A stretch of 64,000 nt of DNA, taken from the NCBI GenBank assembly GCA_009760855.2, contig WPIO01000104.1, forward strand, positions 199,501-263,500, read 5' to 3'. The stretch is from Cristatella mucedo (Eukaryota; Bryozoa; Phylactolaemata; Cristatellidae). Shown piece by piece: positions 50,796 through 63,948 of the stretch. The notes beneath the pieces are model-generated. The model was not told the origin of the DNA. It ran no database searches and saw only the letters and a program-made list of their open reading frames with translations. Position numbers and translations under genes: made by a program. Every line of letters begins with the position of its first letter. The first letter of the stretch is position 1.

Positions 50796-52078
50796 CTGCG
50801 ATAATAACAATAATAATAGTAATAGAAATGCACTTGATAAAGTGCCCTCAGAGAACACAATCTCTTTCTAGGAGCTTTACATTTGCTACAAATGGAAATG
50901 CAATTGAATGGTAAGTAACAACACGCTTGATAAACAACTTGAATAACAAGGTTAGGGGTGACATGCACAAGGTCAGCATGCAAATGTGGTTAGTGGCAGC
51001 ATGCACAGTGTCAGCCAGCACCCATAAGCACATGAAGGACGAATCACAGGGAACCATAAATGCTGCCCTAAAAAGGTGTGTTTTTAAGTTCTTTTTAAAT
51101 GCAATCAAGTCAGGGGATATTCTGACGCAAGTCGGGAGGAAGTTCCAGGCTTTGGGAGCATATGAACTAAATGCACGGTCTCCAAAGGATTTAAGGTTTG
51201 TACGAGGTATTTGTAGACTGTTGGATTCCAAAAAGCAGGTGGTACGATGCTTGGCCTGGTGGGGGAATAGATCTGAGAGACAGGCTAGTGCCAAAGAATG
51301 AAGTGACCTAAAAGTGAGCGACAAAACCTTGAAGTCAATCCGTTGCTTGACTGGTAGCCAGTACAGGTCGGCGAGAAGTGGTGTGATGTGGCAACTGCGA
51401 CGCTCATGACAGACAAGCCTAGCTGTCGAGTTTTGCACCAGCTACAATCGCCAATCGCACATGCCGGTAGGCCAGTAAGCAGTGAGTTCCAGAAGTCAAG
51501 ACTGGATGTCACAAATGCATGGACCAACTTAGACGTAGTATCCTTATCTAAACAAGCCCGAATTTAGCAATTTTATGTAGTTGAAAGTAGGCGGCAGATT
51601 TGACTGTGGAGCTGATATGGTCGTCTAAAGAGAAGTCACTTTGGAACATGAAACCTAAGATTTCGAGCTGATTCAACGGGAGATTAGCCGGCAGAGCTAA
51701 TTTTAAGCGTCAGCCTTTCCAATTTGTAAATCACACTGGGTTTGCCCATAACTAGTAAGTTAGTTTTATCATCTTTAATTTCGGAAAATTTGCTGCCATC
51801 CATGTGAGGATGTAATCAATACATGCAGCAAGTGAGTTGAGAGAATTTGAGGTGCTCGAAGGTTGGGAGGGATCAAAGCAAAGGTACAACTGAGTATCAT
51901 CCACATAGAAGTGAAAGCCTAGGTTGTGCTTGGCAATCACATCAGCAAGACGGAGAGTATATACCGTGAAAAGAACTGGACCTAGCACGAAGCCCTGAGG
52001 TACCCCATATTTAAGCACAAGCAGAGACACTATAGGCAAGTCTGCATTCCTAAGTAGGTCATTGTTTACCCTAAGCAA
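50796..52078 (-). pseudogene. LINE family 1, RT palm to 3' tail
   Basis: From right to left: LRVNNDLLRNADL, a deletion that removes DLSAAFDT, then LKYGVPQGFVLGPVLFTVYT, FYVDDTQLYLCFDP, NSAARLVCHERRSCHITPL and the 3' tail at 50830-50870. Several frameshifts. Confidence 0.88.
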
Positions 52079-52794
52079 TGCGGACCCTTTCTTTTTTTGC
52101 CCTTGGATCTTAGCTTGTCACGAACCAGATCGCGCATTTGAGCCCTGGAGCAGACAATCCAATTATTTCCCATTGCATGCACTGCATTGCATATTAACGC
52201 CTATGTGTTGCTTAGGTGTTAAGGCTGTCCGCCCCTACATGAACGAGGCTTTTAAATCAGGCTTGACACTCGACACAGCCACACCCATCGAGGTTGATGC
52301 TTAGCTTCGTCTCTGCCAAAATACTTGCAACTCTCTTACATAAGAGCCAATGGCAACAAGCGTTGGAAGAAGAACAATCTAGCAGCAACTGGCAGTAGCT
52401 AGAATTTACTAGGTCGCCGTTCTTTGGCTGCTAGAGATGAGATTGCCATGACATCACAATGCGTATGCGAGCAAGTTAGGCCTTTTGCAGCATTCGTGAG
52501 ACAACGTTAATTAGATATCTCTGGAAAAACGTCGTTCAATGGCAATTGCTATTCATTAAAATACTTCTGATGCAGACTAAAAAGGGTACACGGAGCTAAA
52601 GACATAAATGGCCACGTGCAATGCATTATGTGTGTGCCGTATTTTAGGGATGTTCTGCACGGATACCTACGTGCAACCAATCTAGAAAACTTCGGGCCAT
52701 CACAGAGGTTCGCGCCACTTTAGAACTTGCGTTTTCATTCAGGCGCTTCGCATACGCCATCGGGATGAAGCCTGCGACCTCTGACGCAATTATA
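52079..52794. other. Unassigned, with a SINE-A scrap
   Basis: CATTCAGGCGCTTCGCATAC at about 52735-52790 is a truncated SINE-A. Otherwise nothing. Confidence 0.5.
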
Positions 52795-53215
52795 ATAATC
52801 GTAACTATAATAATACCTCTTTATTTGTCACCCTCAGAGAACTCAATCTATTTCTAGGCACTCTACATTTGCTGCAAAGGAAGCACGATCGAATGGTCAT
52901 TGGTAGCGTGCTCGATAAGCAACAAGAAGAACATGGCCAGGGTGGCATGCACGGGTCGGCATGCAAGTTTGAATAGCAGCAGCATGCACAGTCTCAGCAC
53001 TCATAAGCATGTAAAGGAAGAATCAAACAGACCCACTAAATCCTGTGGCAAATAGATGCGTTTTTAGTTTCTTTTAAAATGTGGTCAAGTCAGGAGATGT
53101 CGCGACGCATGTCGGGAGTGAGTTCCATGCTTTGGAAGCATACAAACTAAAGGCACGGCCTCTGAAGGACTTGAGGTTTGAACGACGTATATGTGACATT
53201 TCTCCGAACGACCTG
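52795..53215 (-). pseudogene. LINE family 1, 3' end
   Basis: TCACCCTCAGAGAACTCAAT, the 3' UTR, then SLYASKAWNSLPTCVATSPD. Truncated. Confidence 0.85.
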
Positions 53216-53539
53216 TCATCGTGCTGGGTAGCGAAACCGAACAACAAGCATTCTGGCTCCAACACCAACCACTTTATTCCCTAGCCCAATTACCACAATG
53301 CATCATAATTATCATTAACATTATAGTCACAACAACCAAGTTAGCTCACCCTGAATACTGGCTCCGACACGCCCCAGGAGATCAGTGCGTCTACATCATA
53401 ACGCCGCCACCGTGGTACTTGGCTACCAAAAATCGAGGCAGAATCCCTCGTACGCAGCAAACGGCAAACATAAAAAAACAACGAACTGCCGTTCGCTGTG
53501 TGGAACGATTATAGTAATGATACATTTGTTATAGCTATA

Positions 53540-54160
53540 ATGCCACTACAGCGGACTATGAATATGGCTGCAAGGCTGGTCTTCAAGTCCCAGCCATTTG
53601 AGCACGTGTCACCTTTGCTGGAAGAGCTAGGATGGTTGCCGGTTGAGCAAAGGATACAGAGCAAAGTTCTTACGCTGACCCACAAGGCCCGCCACGGCTT
53701 GGCTCCTTCATACCTAGCTGAACTGCTACATCAGTTTCAGCCTGTTCGCGCCCTCAGGTCCTGTGTGGACAATAAATTAGCTGTCCCATTCCTCCGCTTA
53801 AAGACAGTTGGCGACAGAAGCTTTAGCTCTGCAGGTCCTAGACTGTGGAACTCGCTTCCACAATTCTTACCCAACGACATATACTCTCCAACTGCCGACT
53901 ATGGCACATCTTTTTCAGCGGTCCTGAACTGCTACTTCTATGCTACTCACTACCTCAACTGCTCTCCTGACTCTGCTATACTTTCCACTTTCTCCTTGTT
54001 GCGTGAGACGAAGTCTGTTGGCTACCGAATGCGTACCGAAAGCCGCTTAGGCTGTGAGTGCGCTATACAAATCTCGCCTGCGTAACGCCCACATGGTCTT
54101 TATGACTTTGTGGAGTTACTGACGGAGTTACGTTACATTACATTACATTACATTACATAG
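53540..54160 (+). pseudogene. LINE family 2, best copy, with ACATT tail
   Basis: CR1-like C-terminal domain: LQRTMNMAARLVFKSQPFEH, LLEELGWLPVEQRIQSKVLT, HGLAPSYLAELLHQF, GDRSFSSAGPRLWNSLPQ, open within 53498-54085. The 3' UTR ends in (ATTAC)n at about 54130-54158. No RT palm remains. Confidence 0.88.
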
Positions 54161-54418
54161 TGCCCTCTGAGAACTGAATCGCTGCTGAATTTCTAGGCAT
54201 GGTGCATTTGCTGAACAGGAAGCATGATCGAATGGTTAGCGGTAGCATGCTCAATAAGCAACAAGCGTAGCAGGGTTGGAGGTGACGTGCACAGGGTCAG
54301 CGTGCAAATATAGTTAATGGCAGTGTGCTCAGTGTCAATACGCACATGTACACAGATGGCGAATCGCACGGACCCTTTAATTGCTCAATAAATAGATGCA
54401 TCGCTAGCTATCGCCTCG
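54156..54418 (-). pseudogene. LINE family 1, 3' UTR fragment
   Basis: AGTGCCCTCTGAGAACTGAA, GTGCACAGGGTCAGCGTGCA. Joined directly to the family 2 tail. Confidence 0.78.
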
Positions 54419-56094
54419 TGCAAGATGCGGCCGTTAGCAACGAGAACGCGTGGTTTGAGCCGGCAGCCAAACACGACGAGGGGTCGCGACGGCGAGGCGT
54501 ACCCGAGCAACGATAGCGGAACTTACGTAGGTGCGCCCGTTAGGCGGCCCCTACCACTTGAAGACCCACGCTACGCTCGCGTGATGGAGTCCATCTCATT
54601 GGCCGGCTGTCCTTCAGCCCCCATTCATACGCATTTCTATCGCCTTCGGTTGTCAAGTGGGGGGAGGGAGGGGGTGAAGGGCGTTGGCGCGGCTCTCGAG
54701 AAGCTAAATGAGCGAGCGCACGCGAGCGAGTAGAGGGTACTCCGAAAGCCAGCGACGCGACGAACCTGTCCACGAGATTAATGCTGGTGGATGCTCCGAT
54801 GAACAATCGCTCGCGGGCGACCTCCGACCTCATACAACCCACGCGTTTGCGCGAGAGAGGAAACGAAGACGTCTGCTCGGGGCAGCGAACCGAAGCGGCA
54901 ATGAGAGCGTTGCAGCTGGGATAGAATCACGTGACAGCCGGGCCTTTCGCAAGTGTCCGCCCAATCAGCGGGCAGTACCTGGCTGCTAAGGACTTAAGTG
55001 CTCTTGCCCATATCGCCCGCAGGGCGGCCGAAACTGTTCAGTGGCAGGGGGGGGTGGGACAACGTGGACGCGATGCCGAGCCCAACGTCATCGCAGCGGC
55101 GGACGCCCCTCTAAAGCGCTTGTGAGTGGAGCCACTGTTTCGCCGGCGTAGTGCGGCGCGAGGTCTTATCAACGTTTATAAATTTAGTTCTTTTGTATAG
55201 CGCCCTAAGTGAACTCAATCAAATGTGACCTTAATCTTAGTTCCATGCTTGGGGCGTGTCCCGGAATAAAACCGTGGTAGCCGACCTCGTTCAAAGCGGG
55301 TCGGTCGACTTACGAGAATCCCGGCGCCGCTACGACTCCATGAATTACCCTCCGCACAGTGCAGTCGGTCTGGATAGGGGATGCGTTTCAGCGGCGCGCG
55401 GACCACCGAGGCAGCTTCCGCGGCGGGAGACGACTCCGGCGGCCCGCGACGACCAGCGTGCGTTTCGTTGACGCACGTGCAACCGCGAGAGTCGGCTCGC
55501 GTTTGATTATAAATGAGCCTCGCTAGCGAGATGGGGTAACCTAAGTACAACCAGCGAGATGCGATAACCTCTGAACCGCATCCGCGAGAGTCGGCGCGCA
55601 TTCGAATCGAGCACCTCCAACCTCCCCCCCCCCCCACGACCCTAACGCCGGTGGGCACGGTGACTCGACCTAAAGCGATTCGTCTAATTTCGTAAGGCGA
55701 TCAGTGACGATGCGGGCATTAAACGCTCGCAAGCGCTGAGAGATCGATCCCTTCTAGGAAACGCATTCACCGACACAGGCAGGACGGGAAGGCCTGTCGA
55801 TTTTTTTCAGCGATAATCGCTGGAGTGCTTGAGCACGTGATTCGGGAAAATGGATGCCGCCAACGCGTTGGACGAAGTGCCGGCCGGCTGGGCTGGGAAG
55901 CAGCCGGGTGTTCCTGGTCTGGCTTTTAAGTAAAGCCTTCGGCTGGGCGTGCGGTGTGCCTGTGGTCGTTGCCCCGTTTCCGCCTGCAGAGCCGAACGCT
56001 AGCGAGGAAACGACGACGACGACAGGCGACGCTTCGGCCGAGCGCTTCGCACGCTCCCCTGACGTTCCGTCAGCACGGAGCGCCGGCGCAAAAT
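54419..56094. other. GC-rich block, no gene recognised
   Basis: CpG-rich. The start resembles 8250-8350. A SINE-A-like tail (GTATAGCGCCCTAAGTGAAC) lies near 55193. Open frames are long only because stops are rare in GC-rich DNA. Could be a CpG island or part of the satellite-bearing repeat. Confidence 0.45.
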
Positions 56095-56766
56095 AAGTAG
56101 GTCACCTCGCTGCCTGGAGCGTCGCAGGCGCCGGGCTCAACGGATTATCGCAATCCACCGCAATCGCCTCTATTAGGCTAGCAACGACCAGACGTAAGCG
56201 CTGCCGTGCTGAAATTTTTCGCGACCCGCACCGACTGGATTTCCCGAACAGCGAGGCGTTCGCGATTAGCGACGTCGGTTCGAGCGTGCAGTGGCTTCCG
56301 CTGAAAGGACTGACTCCCCGACCGATGCTTCACAGGACCTTGACCCCCGAGCCGAGAGAGGCTTTCCTTCCAGTGAGAACTCGAAGGCGGGTGAACTGAG
56401 GGCTGTTTCGCGAAGCGACAGTAATCCTTTCCTCCTGTACCTCCTTGCCGAAGGCGTTTAGGCCCGACGCTACTTCATAGAGCCCATCGCGATCGGGAAC
56501 AGCGTGCGAAAACGCACGCACGTACACACGCGCGCACACACACACGCACAAAGACAAACACACAAAGTGCGAGCCACGAACGCCATCCGAAAGTATTCAG
56601 GCGTCCGGTGAATTGTCACGCGACGCCGCCTCTAGCTGCCCCGCGGCTGCCCCTCGCTCAATGGTGCGAATGCCCGTTTTGTTTCGAATCGGCGGCGGCG
56701 GCGGCGGCAGCGGCAGCGGCTGCGACGACGACCCTGGGCAGGCTTTTCATGCTTGAATAGGTAGCC
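56095..56766. repeat. Duplicated GC-rich block, copy 1
   Basis: From GCGACCCGCACCGACTGGAT to CAGGCTTTTCATGCTTGAAT this nearly matches 61412-61975, including an internal CA/CG microsatellite (56510-56565). Its first ~120 bp resemble 58510-58640 and hold one satellite-like monomer (ATCGCAATCCACCGCAATCG). Confidence 0.88.
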
Positions 56767-57345
56767 TTTTTTCAAGACTTGGTATCGAATTTATTTACCA
56801 GGCACCCTGTCGCACTACTAGATCTATTGGAGAGGCTTCGGTCTTATCTTCGTTGCGTGTAAGCCAGAGTCCAGCAGCCGCCGCGTAAACAATGGAGACC
56901 TGCCTCAATCGCCAAGGCTGGGGCCGCGGTGAAACGAAACTCTTGCACGGGATAATACGAGATCGGCTTACACGTCGATTTATCTGACGCCGATCCGGAG
57001 TAATGGCCGTGCTCAAATTTTGTGTCTGAGATGACTGCCAGAAAAAACCCAGGTTTTCAGCCGAGAGTCTCTTAGGTTGATTGCCGTCGGGCACAGCACA
57101 AAATACCAGCCGACGAGCAACACCACCAGTTTATTCGACTACGCACCGAGCCGGCGGAAGCGCCACTGCCCACCCGCAGACGTTCGTCTGCTTATGTCGT
57201 CCGTTAGCACTGTTGCAAACGCCTAGCTGCTCTGCGCTCCGATTGGCTAGCCGGTGGTCGGAAGGGCCACCCAGCCTAGTACTGACAGATAACAACATTT
57301 AGGCTCGGTACTGTCATAGGCTGGGATATGCATAATCAAAACCAT
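56767..57345. other. Unassigned spacer
   Basis: No feature recognised. Confidence 0.5.
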
Positions 57346-57348
57346 ATG

Positions 57349-58512
57349 CCCGAACTCATATATCGAAACCTCACAACTTCCTAGTAAGTTCCAGTCAGGC
57401 TTTAGAGCTAATCACTCCACAGAGTCAGCATTGCTTAGGGTAAATAATGACCTACTGAGGAATGCAGACATGGGTAGAGTGTCTCTGCTTGTTTTGCTCG
57501 ATCTTTCGGCAGCTTTTGATACTATCGATCACAAAGATCTTCTAGAGCGCCTCTCATCTCGCCTGGGCATCACTGGCACTGCTCTGCAATGGTTCAGCTC
57601 CTATCTCAGTGGGAGACTCCAGAGTATTGACGTGAATGGACAAAGATCATCCGTCATCTCTGAAAAATGGGGTACCTCTGGGCTTCGTGCTACATCCTGT
57701 TCTTTTCACGGTTTATACTCTCCGTCTTGCTGATGTGATTGCCAGGCACAATCTAGGCTTTCACTTCTATGCGGATGACACTCAGTTGTACCTTTGCTTT
57801 GATCCCTCCCAACCTTCGAGCACCTCGAATTCTCTCAACTCACTTGCTGCATGTATCGACGACATCCGCACATGGATGGCAGCAAATTTTCCGAAACTAA
57901 ACGATGATAAAACTAACTTACTAGTAATGGGAAAACCCAATGTGATCTAAAAATTGGAAGGGCTGACGCTCAAAATTGGCTTTGCTAGCATATTTCCAGT
58001 TGAATCAGCTCAAAATCTAGGTGTCATGTTCCAAAGCGACCTCTCGTTACACGACCATATCAGCTCCACAGTCAAATCTACCTATTTTCTGCTTCATAAC
58101 ATTGCTAAAATTCGGGCTTGTTTAGATAAAGATACCACATCTAAGTTGGTCCATGCATTCGTAACATCCCGTCTCGATTTCTGCAACTCACTGCTTACTG
58201 GCCTACCGGCATGTGCGATCAGGCGATTGCAGCTCGTGCAAAACTTGACAGCTAGGCTTGTCTGCCGTGAGCGTGGCAGTTGCCACATTACTCCACTCCT
58301 CGCCGACCTGCACTGGCTACCAGTCAAGCAACGGATTGACTTCAAGGTTTTGTCGCTCACTTTTAGGTCCCTTTATTCTTTGGCTTCACCTTTCTCTCAG
58401 ATATACTCCCCCACCAGGCCAAGCATCGTACCACCTGCTTTTCGGAATCAAACTGCCTAAAAATACCTCGTACAAACCTCAAATCCTTTTGAGACCATGC
58501 ATTTAGTTCGTA
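57349..58512 (+). pseudogene. LINE family 1, RT palm and C-terminal domain, 3'-truncated
   Basis: SGFRANHSTESALLRVNNDL, LLVLLDLSAAFDTIDHKDLL, a frameshift near 57645, GFHFYADDTQLYLCFDPSQP (intact YADD), a stop near 57950, LQLVQNLTARLVCRERGSCH. Unusually it lacks its own 3' end: it stops at TTTAGTTCGTA, where the satellite element begins. Confidence 0.9.
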
Positions 58513-58529
58513 AGTAAGTAGGTCACATC

Positions 58530-61340
58530 GCCGCCTGAAGCGTCTCGGGCGCCAGGTTCATCGGATTACCGAAATATACCACAGTCCACTCTAATTAGGC
58601 TGGCAACGGCCAGACGTGAGCGTTGCCGAGCTGAAACTTTGCGTTGATATCGTAGTACACGTTCGAATTTATCTGTCCACAAAACTGCATGTCGCTGTGC
58701 ACACGCGCACTTACGCAAATGACGTTTGACGCCGGACGCCTGTACCTCAATCCACCGCAATCCATTCTAGTTCTCGTCAAATTCACCCCAAATCTGTTGC
58801 GAACAGCTCCAAAAATCTGGAATAACAAACTAAGCTACACGCACATTGTACCCAGAAAATTTCTCGCTAATCCGCTCACGCGTTCTCACGAAGTCCACTG
58901 AAATAAGATTGCAGTGGCCTAGGCCAATACCACAGTCCACCGCAATCCACTGCATTCCGCCATGCAACGGAAGAAATCCTGAACAAAAACTCCCTTTTTG
59001 ATTGCATGTGACAGCACACAAGTGATGATTGCATTAAAAAAGTTGCACTTCCATTAGCACGGCCGTTCTCGCGCAATGCCCTGCAATCGACGACAGTAGC
59101 CCGGGCCAATACTGCAATCCACTTCAATCCACCGTATAAAAAATCGAAATACATTGCGCCGAGCCCCAGTTTTTATCGCATATTAAAGTGCATCGTGCTG
59201 TGTGCACAACCACGTAAAATAAAAAAATTGTGCAACCTCGCACTGTGGCAATGGGCGGCAATAACCTGAAATGACCTGGAAAACTACCACAATCCACTCT
59301 ATTCCTTTGCAAATCATCCTCAAATCGCCATCGCGAAGCTCTATCTGACATCGCACATAGGACTAGACTCAGTTCAAAGAGCATCCACATAACTTGGCTT
59401 CCTTGTGCACCCGCGTTCTCATGCAATGAATTGTAATCGCCTGCTTCGACCCGGTCCCATACCAAAATCCACCTCAATCCGCTGCAATCTGCTACACAGC
59501 GACCAGAACGAGTAGACTAGAAGCTCTAATTATGATTGCACGCTGCTCTACTCTTCGGTTATGGTGTACTCGCATAACTTCACTGTAATTACCTCGGCCA
59601 TTTTTCAGCAATGCACTGCAACCGACTGCAACTGCCCGCACAACCGTTCGTCGATGTTCCCCAACCCGCCGAAAGTGACAAGAATACGTACACTTTAGGC
59701 TCTAACAGTTCTGGCACGTTGCTCTAGCCTTTGTTTATTGTGTAATCCCACAATTTCACTACAATCGCCTCGATTATTCGGCAGAAATGCGCTGCAATGG
59801 ACTGCAATGGCCCAGGCCAATACCTCAATTTACAGCAATCCGATGCAAAATGCCCTGAAATCGGTTTCGCAATGCTCCAATTTTAAATGCATGTTACAAA
59901 GCACACTGGTTAAAGTCAACCACATCCTTTTAAGCAACTGCGCTCGTACAATCTCGGGCAATGCATGGCAATCTACGGCAACGGCTCGGCTCGAAGCAGC
60001 AATCCAACACAATCCGTTGCAAGTTGACACTAAATTGGCTGCAAGAAGTGCCGATTCTCATCGCATTTCACATTTCTATGTGCTAAAAGTGAAATCGTAG
60101 GACTTCCAAGCTATTTTGCACGTTAACTGTCAACAATGCACGGCAATTGACAGCATTGGCAGGGACACATACCAAAGTCCGTGGCAAATCGAGGAGAAAT
60201 CGGCTGTACCAAGCTCCAATTCTCATTCCACGTAGCACCTAACTTCGTGCACACATACTTTCAACCAACCCTGACCGTTCAATCTTGGGCAATGCATGGC
60301 AACAGATGGCAATGGCCCAGGCAAATACGGCAATCCACTATGGTTCATCGCAAATCACTGGAAAGTGACTGGGCCAAGATCAAATAAATCTTACCTGTCA
60401 CGGCCCACTGTGTTGAAAGTTCAATAAAAACCTTTTCAACCAATCGCGAACGTACAGTCGCGAGCAATCAATGGCAATCGACAGCAATATCCTCGGCCAA
60501 TACTCCTATTCCCGGCGAATTGAAGAGAAATTGGCAGCGCAGAAGCCTCAATTGTCATTACATACAACATTCCGCTGCGTCCAAAGTAAAACCGTGGAGA
60601 TTTCAAGAAGCTTTGTGTGTTAACAGTGAGCAATGCACGGCAATCAACAGCAATGGTACGGGCCGATAGCGAAATCCGTGGAAAATTGACAAGATTGGCT
60701 GCAATAAACTGCAACCCTCATTCCACGTACCAAGTACATGTGTTCGCGCATAATTTTCATCCATGGTACACGTTCAATCGACAGCAACCCACGGCGATCG
60801 ACGGTAATGGCCCGAGGAAATACGCCAATCCATAACGGACAGTTACAAACGCACTGCCAGTTGCTGAGAGAAGCTCCAACTTTTCTTACGTATTGCACTA
60901 CACTGCATTAAAGGTGCTGCCACATCCTTTTAGACAATCGACTAAGGCACAATCAAGGGCAATACACGGCAATTGACGGCAACGGCCCAGTCTCTGCAGC
61001 AATCTGGTGCAAATTTGCTGGAAATTGGCTGCTGTAATTTGTAATTACCCTACTACATAACCTAGTACATAACGCTCACTGTGGGCGTACATGCTGTCCT
61101 CTTTCGCGTTCAACCTTGGGCAATCCATGGCAATTGACTTCAATTGCCCGAGACAATACAGCAATCTATGATTGTCTGTTACAATTACAAACAAAGCTGG
61201 TGGGAGAAGATCATGTTCTTCTTGCGTAACAGTGCACTGTATTAAGAGCGCGACCGCGTCCTATCAACCAGTCTTGAACGTACATGCAAGGGCGATGCAC
61301 GGCAATCGATGGCAATGGCCTGGGAAAATACGGAAATCTA
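58530..61340. repeat. Divergent ~167-bp satellite, about 17 monomers (copy 2)
   Basis: A phase marker like ATACGGCAATCC recurs near 58575, 58746, 58926, 59104, 59284, 59459, 59640, 59819, 59997, 60168, 60327, 60498, 60668, 60821, 60990, 61158 and 61325 (153-180 apart). Cores such as GACGGCAATGGCCCAGGC precede it. 60240-61330 is collinear with 7090-8165. Confidence 0.9.
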
Positions 61341-61383
61341 TAACGACGGATCTCCGCGAACCTCGCGAGCTCTCGCCGTGCAA

Positions 61384-61978
61384 ACACTTAGGTCACCTGC
61401 GTATATGCTGGGGCGCGACCCGCACGGACTGGATTTCCCGAACAGCGAGGCGTTCGCGATTAGCGACGTTGGTTCGAGCGTGCAGCGGCTTCCGCTGAAA
61501 GGACTGACTCCCCGACCGATGCTTCACAGGACCTTGACCCCCGAGCCGAGAGAGGCTTCCCTTCCAGCGAGAACTCGAAGGCAGGTTAACTGAGGGCCGT
61601 TCCGCTAAGCGAAAGTAATCCTTCCCTCCTGTACCTCCTTGCCGGAGGCTTTTAGGACCGAGGCTACTTCATAGAGCCCATCCCGATCCGGAACAGCGTG
61701 CGAAAACGCACGCAAGCACGCACATACATACACACGCGCAAGCGCACACACACGCACGCACAAAGACAAACACACAAAGTGCGAGCCACGGACGCCATCC
61801 GAAAGTATTCAGGCGCCCGGTGAATTCGTCACGCGACGCCGCCTCTAGCTGCCCCGCAGCTGCCCCTCGCTCGATGGTGCGAATGCCCGTTTTGTTTCGA
61901 ATCGGCGGCGGCGGCGACAGCAGCGGCTGCGACGACGAACCTGGGCAGGCTTTTCATGCTTGAATAGCTAGCCGGGGC
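61384..61978. repeat. Duplicated GC-rich block, copy 2
   Basis: Near-copy of 56190-56766, directly to the right of the satellite array. Includes GACTGACTCCCCGACCGATG, a CA microsatellite (61695-61770), a GGCGGC run and the end TTTTCATGCTTGAATAG. Confidence 0.88.
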
Positions 61979-62840
61979 ATTAGGGTCAGAGCTTAGCCGC
62001 ATCGGGCATCGCGACCATGCGGATCACGACCCCGCGGATCGCTGCTGTAGGGAATTGGAGCGAAGCGCCAATCTGGTTTGATTTTAGGGTGCTCATGAAT
62101 TGTTCAGCTGAAGAAAAAAACACCTTTGACCTTGAGCAGTGAGCTGGAGGGTGCAGGAGTTAATGTAGAATCCCGAAGGAGAGCAGGCTTCGGCTCAAGA
62201 GCCGACCGAGTGGCGTTTTTTCGTCAGTCCCTTAAAAGCCCGCTCTCTGCAGGAGCGGCTGATAGATGTCGGCTGGCCTGTCAACATCGGCCGTGGCTCA
62301 GTTCAGAAGAATTTTCAATAATCTTCCGGCTTTGCGTGCTTTTCGCGGTGCTTATCGTTTTTCGAGTGAATGTAGTAATTCATCACCGAGAGTGAGTGAT
62401 CCGCCGCGCCAGGCCCGACGCGCCTCGAAGCCAAGAAACGAGGCCGGTGCCGCTCTCGGACGCCAGAAGGTGGCTGGGGCTACGACCGCCTTGGGCAAGA
62501 TTCGTAGTGGTCCACTAATTATGTGTCCGTCCCGCCCCGCCCGCTAGTGCCTCGCCCCGCTTTCTTCTCCCTCTGCGACGCCCTGGTTTAGCCCGGAGAT
62601 AATGCACACGTCTTTAACGACCAAGATCGCGAGCTCCACCCCTACAGTTCATGAAAACGACTGGATAGGAATTAAGTTCTCTTAGGGCGCTATGCAAATG
62701 GGCCACCACGGCCGAATCTTGAGTTAAATATACAACAATATAAGAGGTTAGCGAGTATATCTTCCGATAATAGTGCAAATAGTTTGCCCAAAAAACCAGA
62801 AAGGGAGAGAGTTAAAGAGACACGGGTAGAGAAAGAGAGG
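61979..62840. other. GC-rich unassigned, with a SINE-A tail
   Basis: AATTAAGTTCTCTTAGGGCG near 62668 is a SINE-A/LINE tail. No gene recognised. Confidence 0.5.
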
Positions 62841-62842
62841 GA

Positions 62843-63895
62843 GACAGAGACAGACAGAGACAGACAGAGACAGACAGAGACAGACAGAGACAGACAGAGA
62901 CAGACAGAGACAGACAGAGACAGACAGAGACAGACAGAGACAGACAGAGACAGACAGAGACAGACAGAGACAGACAGAGACAGACAGAGACAGACAGAGA
63001 CAGACAGAGACAGACAGAGACAGACAGAGATCAGACAGAGACAGACAGAGACAGACAGAGACAGACAGAGACAGACAGAGACAGACAGAGACAGACAGAG
63101 ACAGACAGAGACAGACAGAGACAGACAGAGACAGACAGAGACAGACAGACAGAGGCAGACAGAGACAGACAGACAGAGGCAGACAGAGACAGACAGAGAC
63201 AGACAGAGACAGACAGAGACAGACAGAGACAGACAGAGACAGACAGAGACAGACAGAGACAGACAGAGACAGACAGAGACAGACAGAGACAGACAGAGAC
63301 AGACAGAGACAGACAGAGACAGACAGAGACAGACAGAGACAGACAGAGACAGACAGAGACAGACAGAGACTGACAGAGACAGACAGAGACAGACAGAGAC
63401 AGACAGAGACTGACAGAGATTGACAGAGAGAGCGAAGGGGAGAGAGAGAGAGCGCGAAGGAGAGAGAGAGAGACAGACAGAGACAGACAGAGACAAACAG
63501 AGACAGACAGAGACAGACAGAGACAGACAGAGACAGACAGAGACAGACAGAGACAGACAGAGACAGACAGAGACAGACAGAGACAGACAGAGACTGACAG
63601 AGACAGACAGAGACAGACAGAGACAGACAGAGACAGACAGAGACAGACAGAGACGGACAGAGACGGACAGAGACGGACAGAGACGGACAGAGACGGACAG
63701 AGACGGACAGAGACGGACAGAGACAGACAGAGACAGACAGAGACAGACAGAGACAGACAGAGACAGACAGAGACAGACAGAGACAGACAGAGACAGACAG
63801 AGACAGACAGACAGAGACAGACAGAGACTGACAGAGACAGACAGAGACAGACAGAGACAGACAGAGAGAGCGAAGGGGAGAGAGAGAGAGAGCGA

Positions 63896-63948
<53 letters not shown>

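Noticed and set aside
54419-56096. Several GC-rich open frames of 60-147 codons as genes
   Set aside because: Stop codons are rare in GC-rich DNA; frames overlap on both strands and show no domain motif.
62690-63496. Open frames of 209-268 codons (Thr-Asp-Arg-Gln or Cys-Leu-Ser-Val repeats)
   Set aside because: Low-complexity translation of a 10-bp satellite; open on both strands and in several frames.
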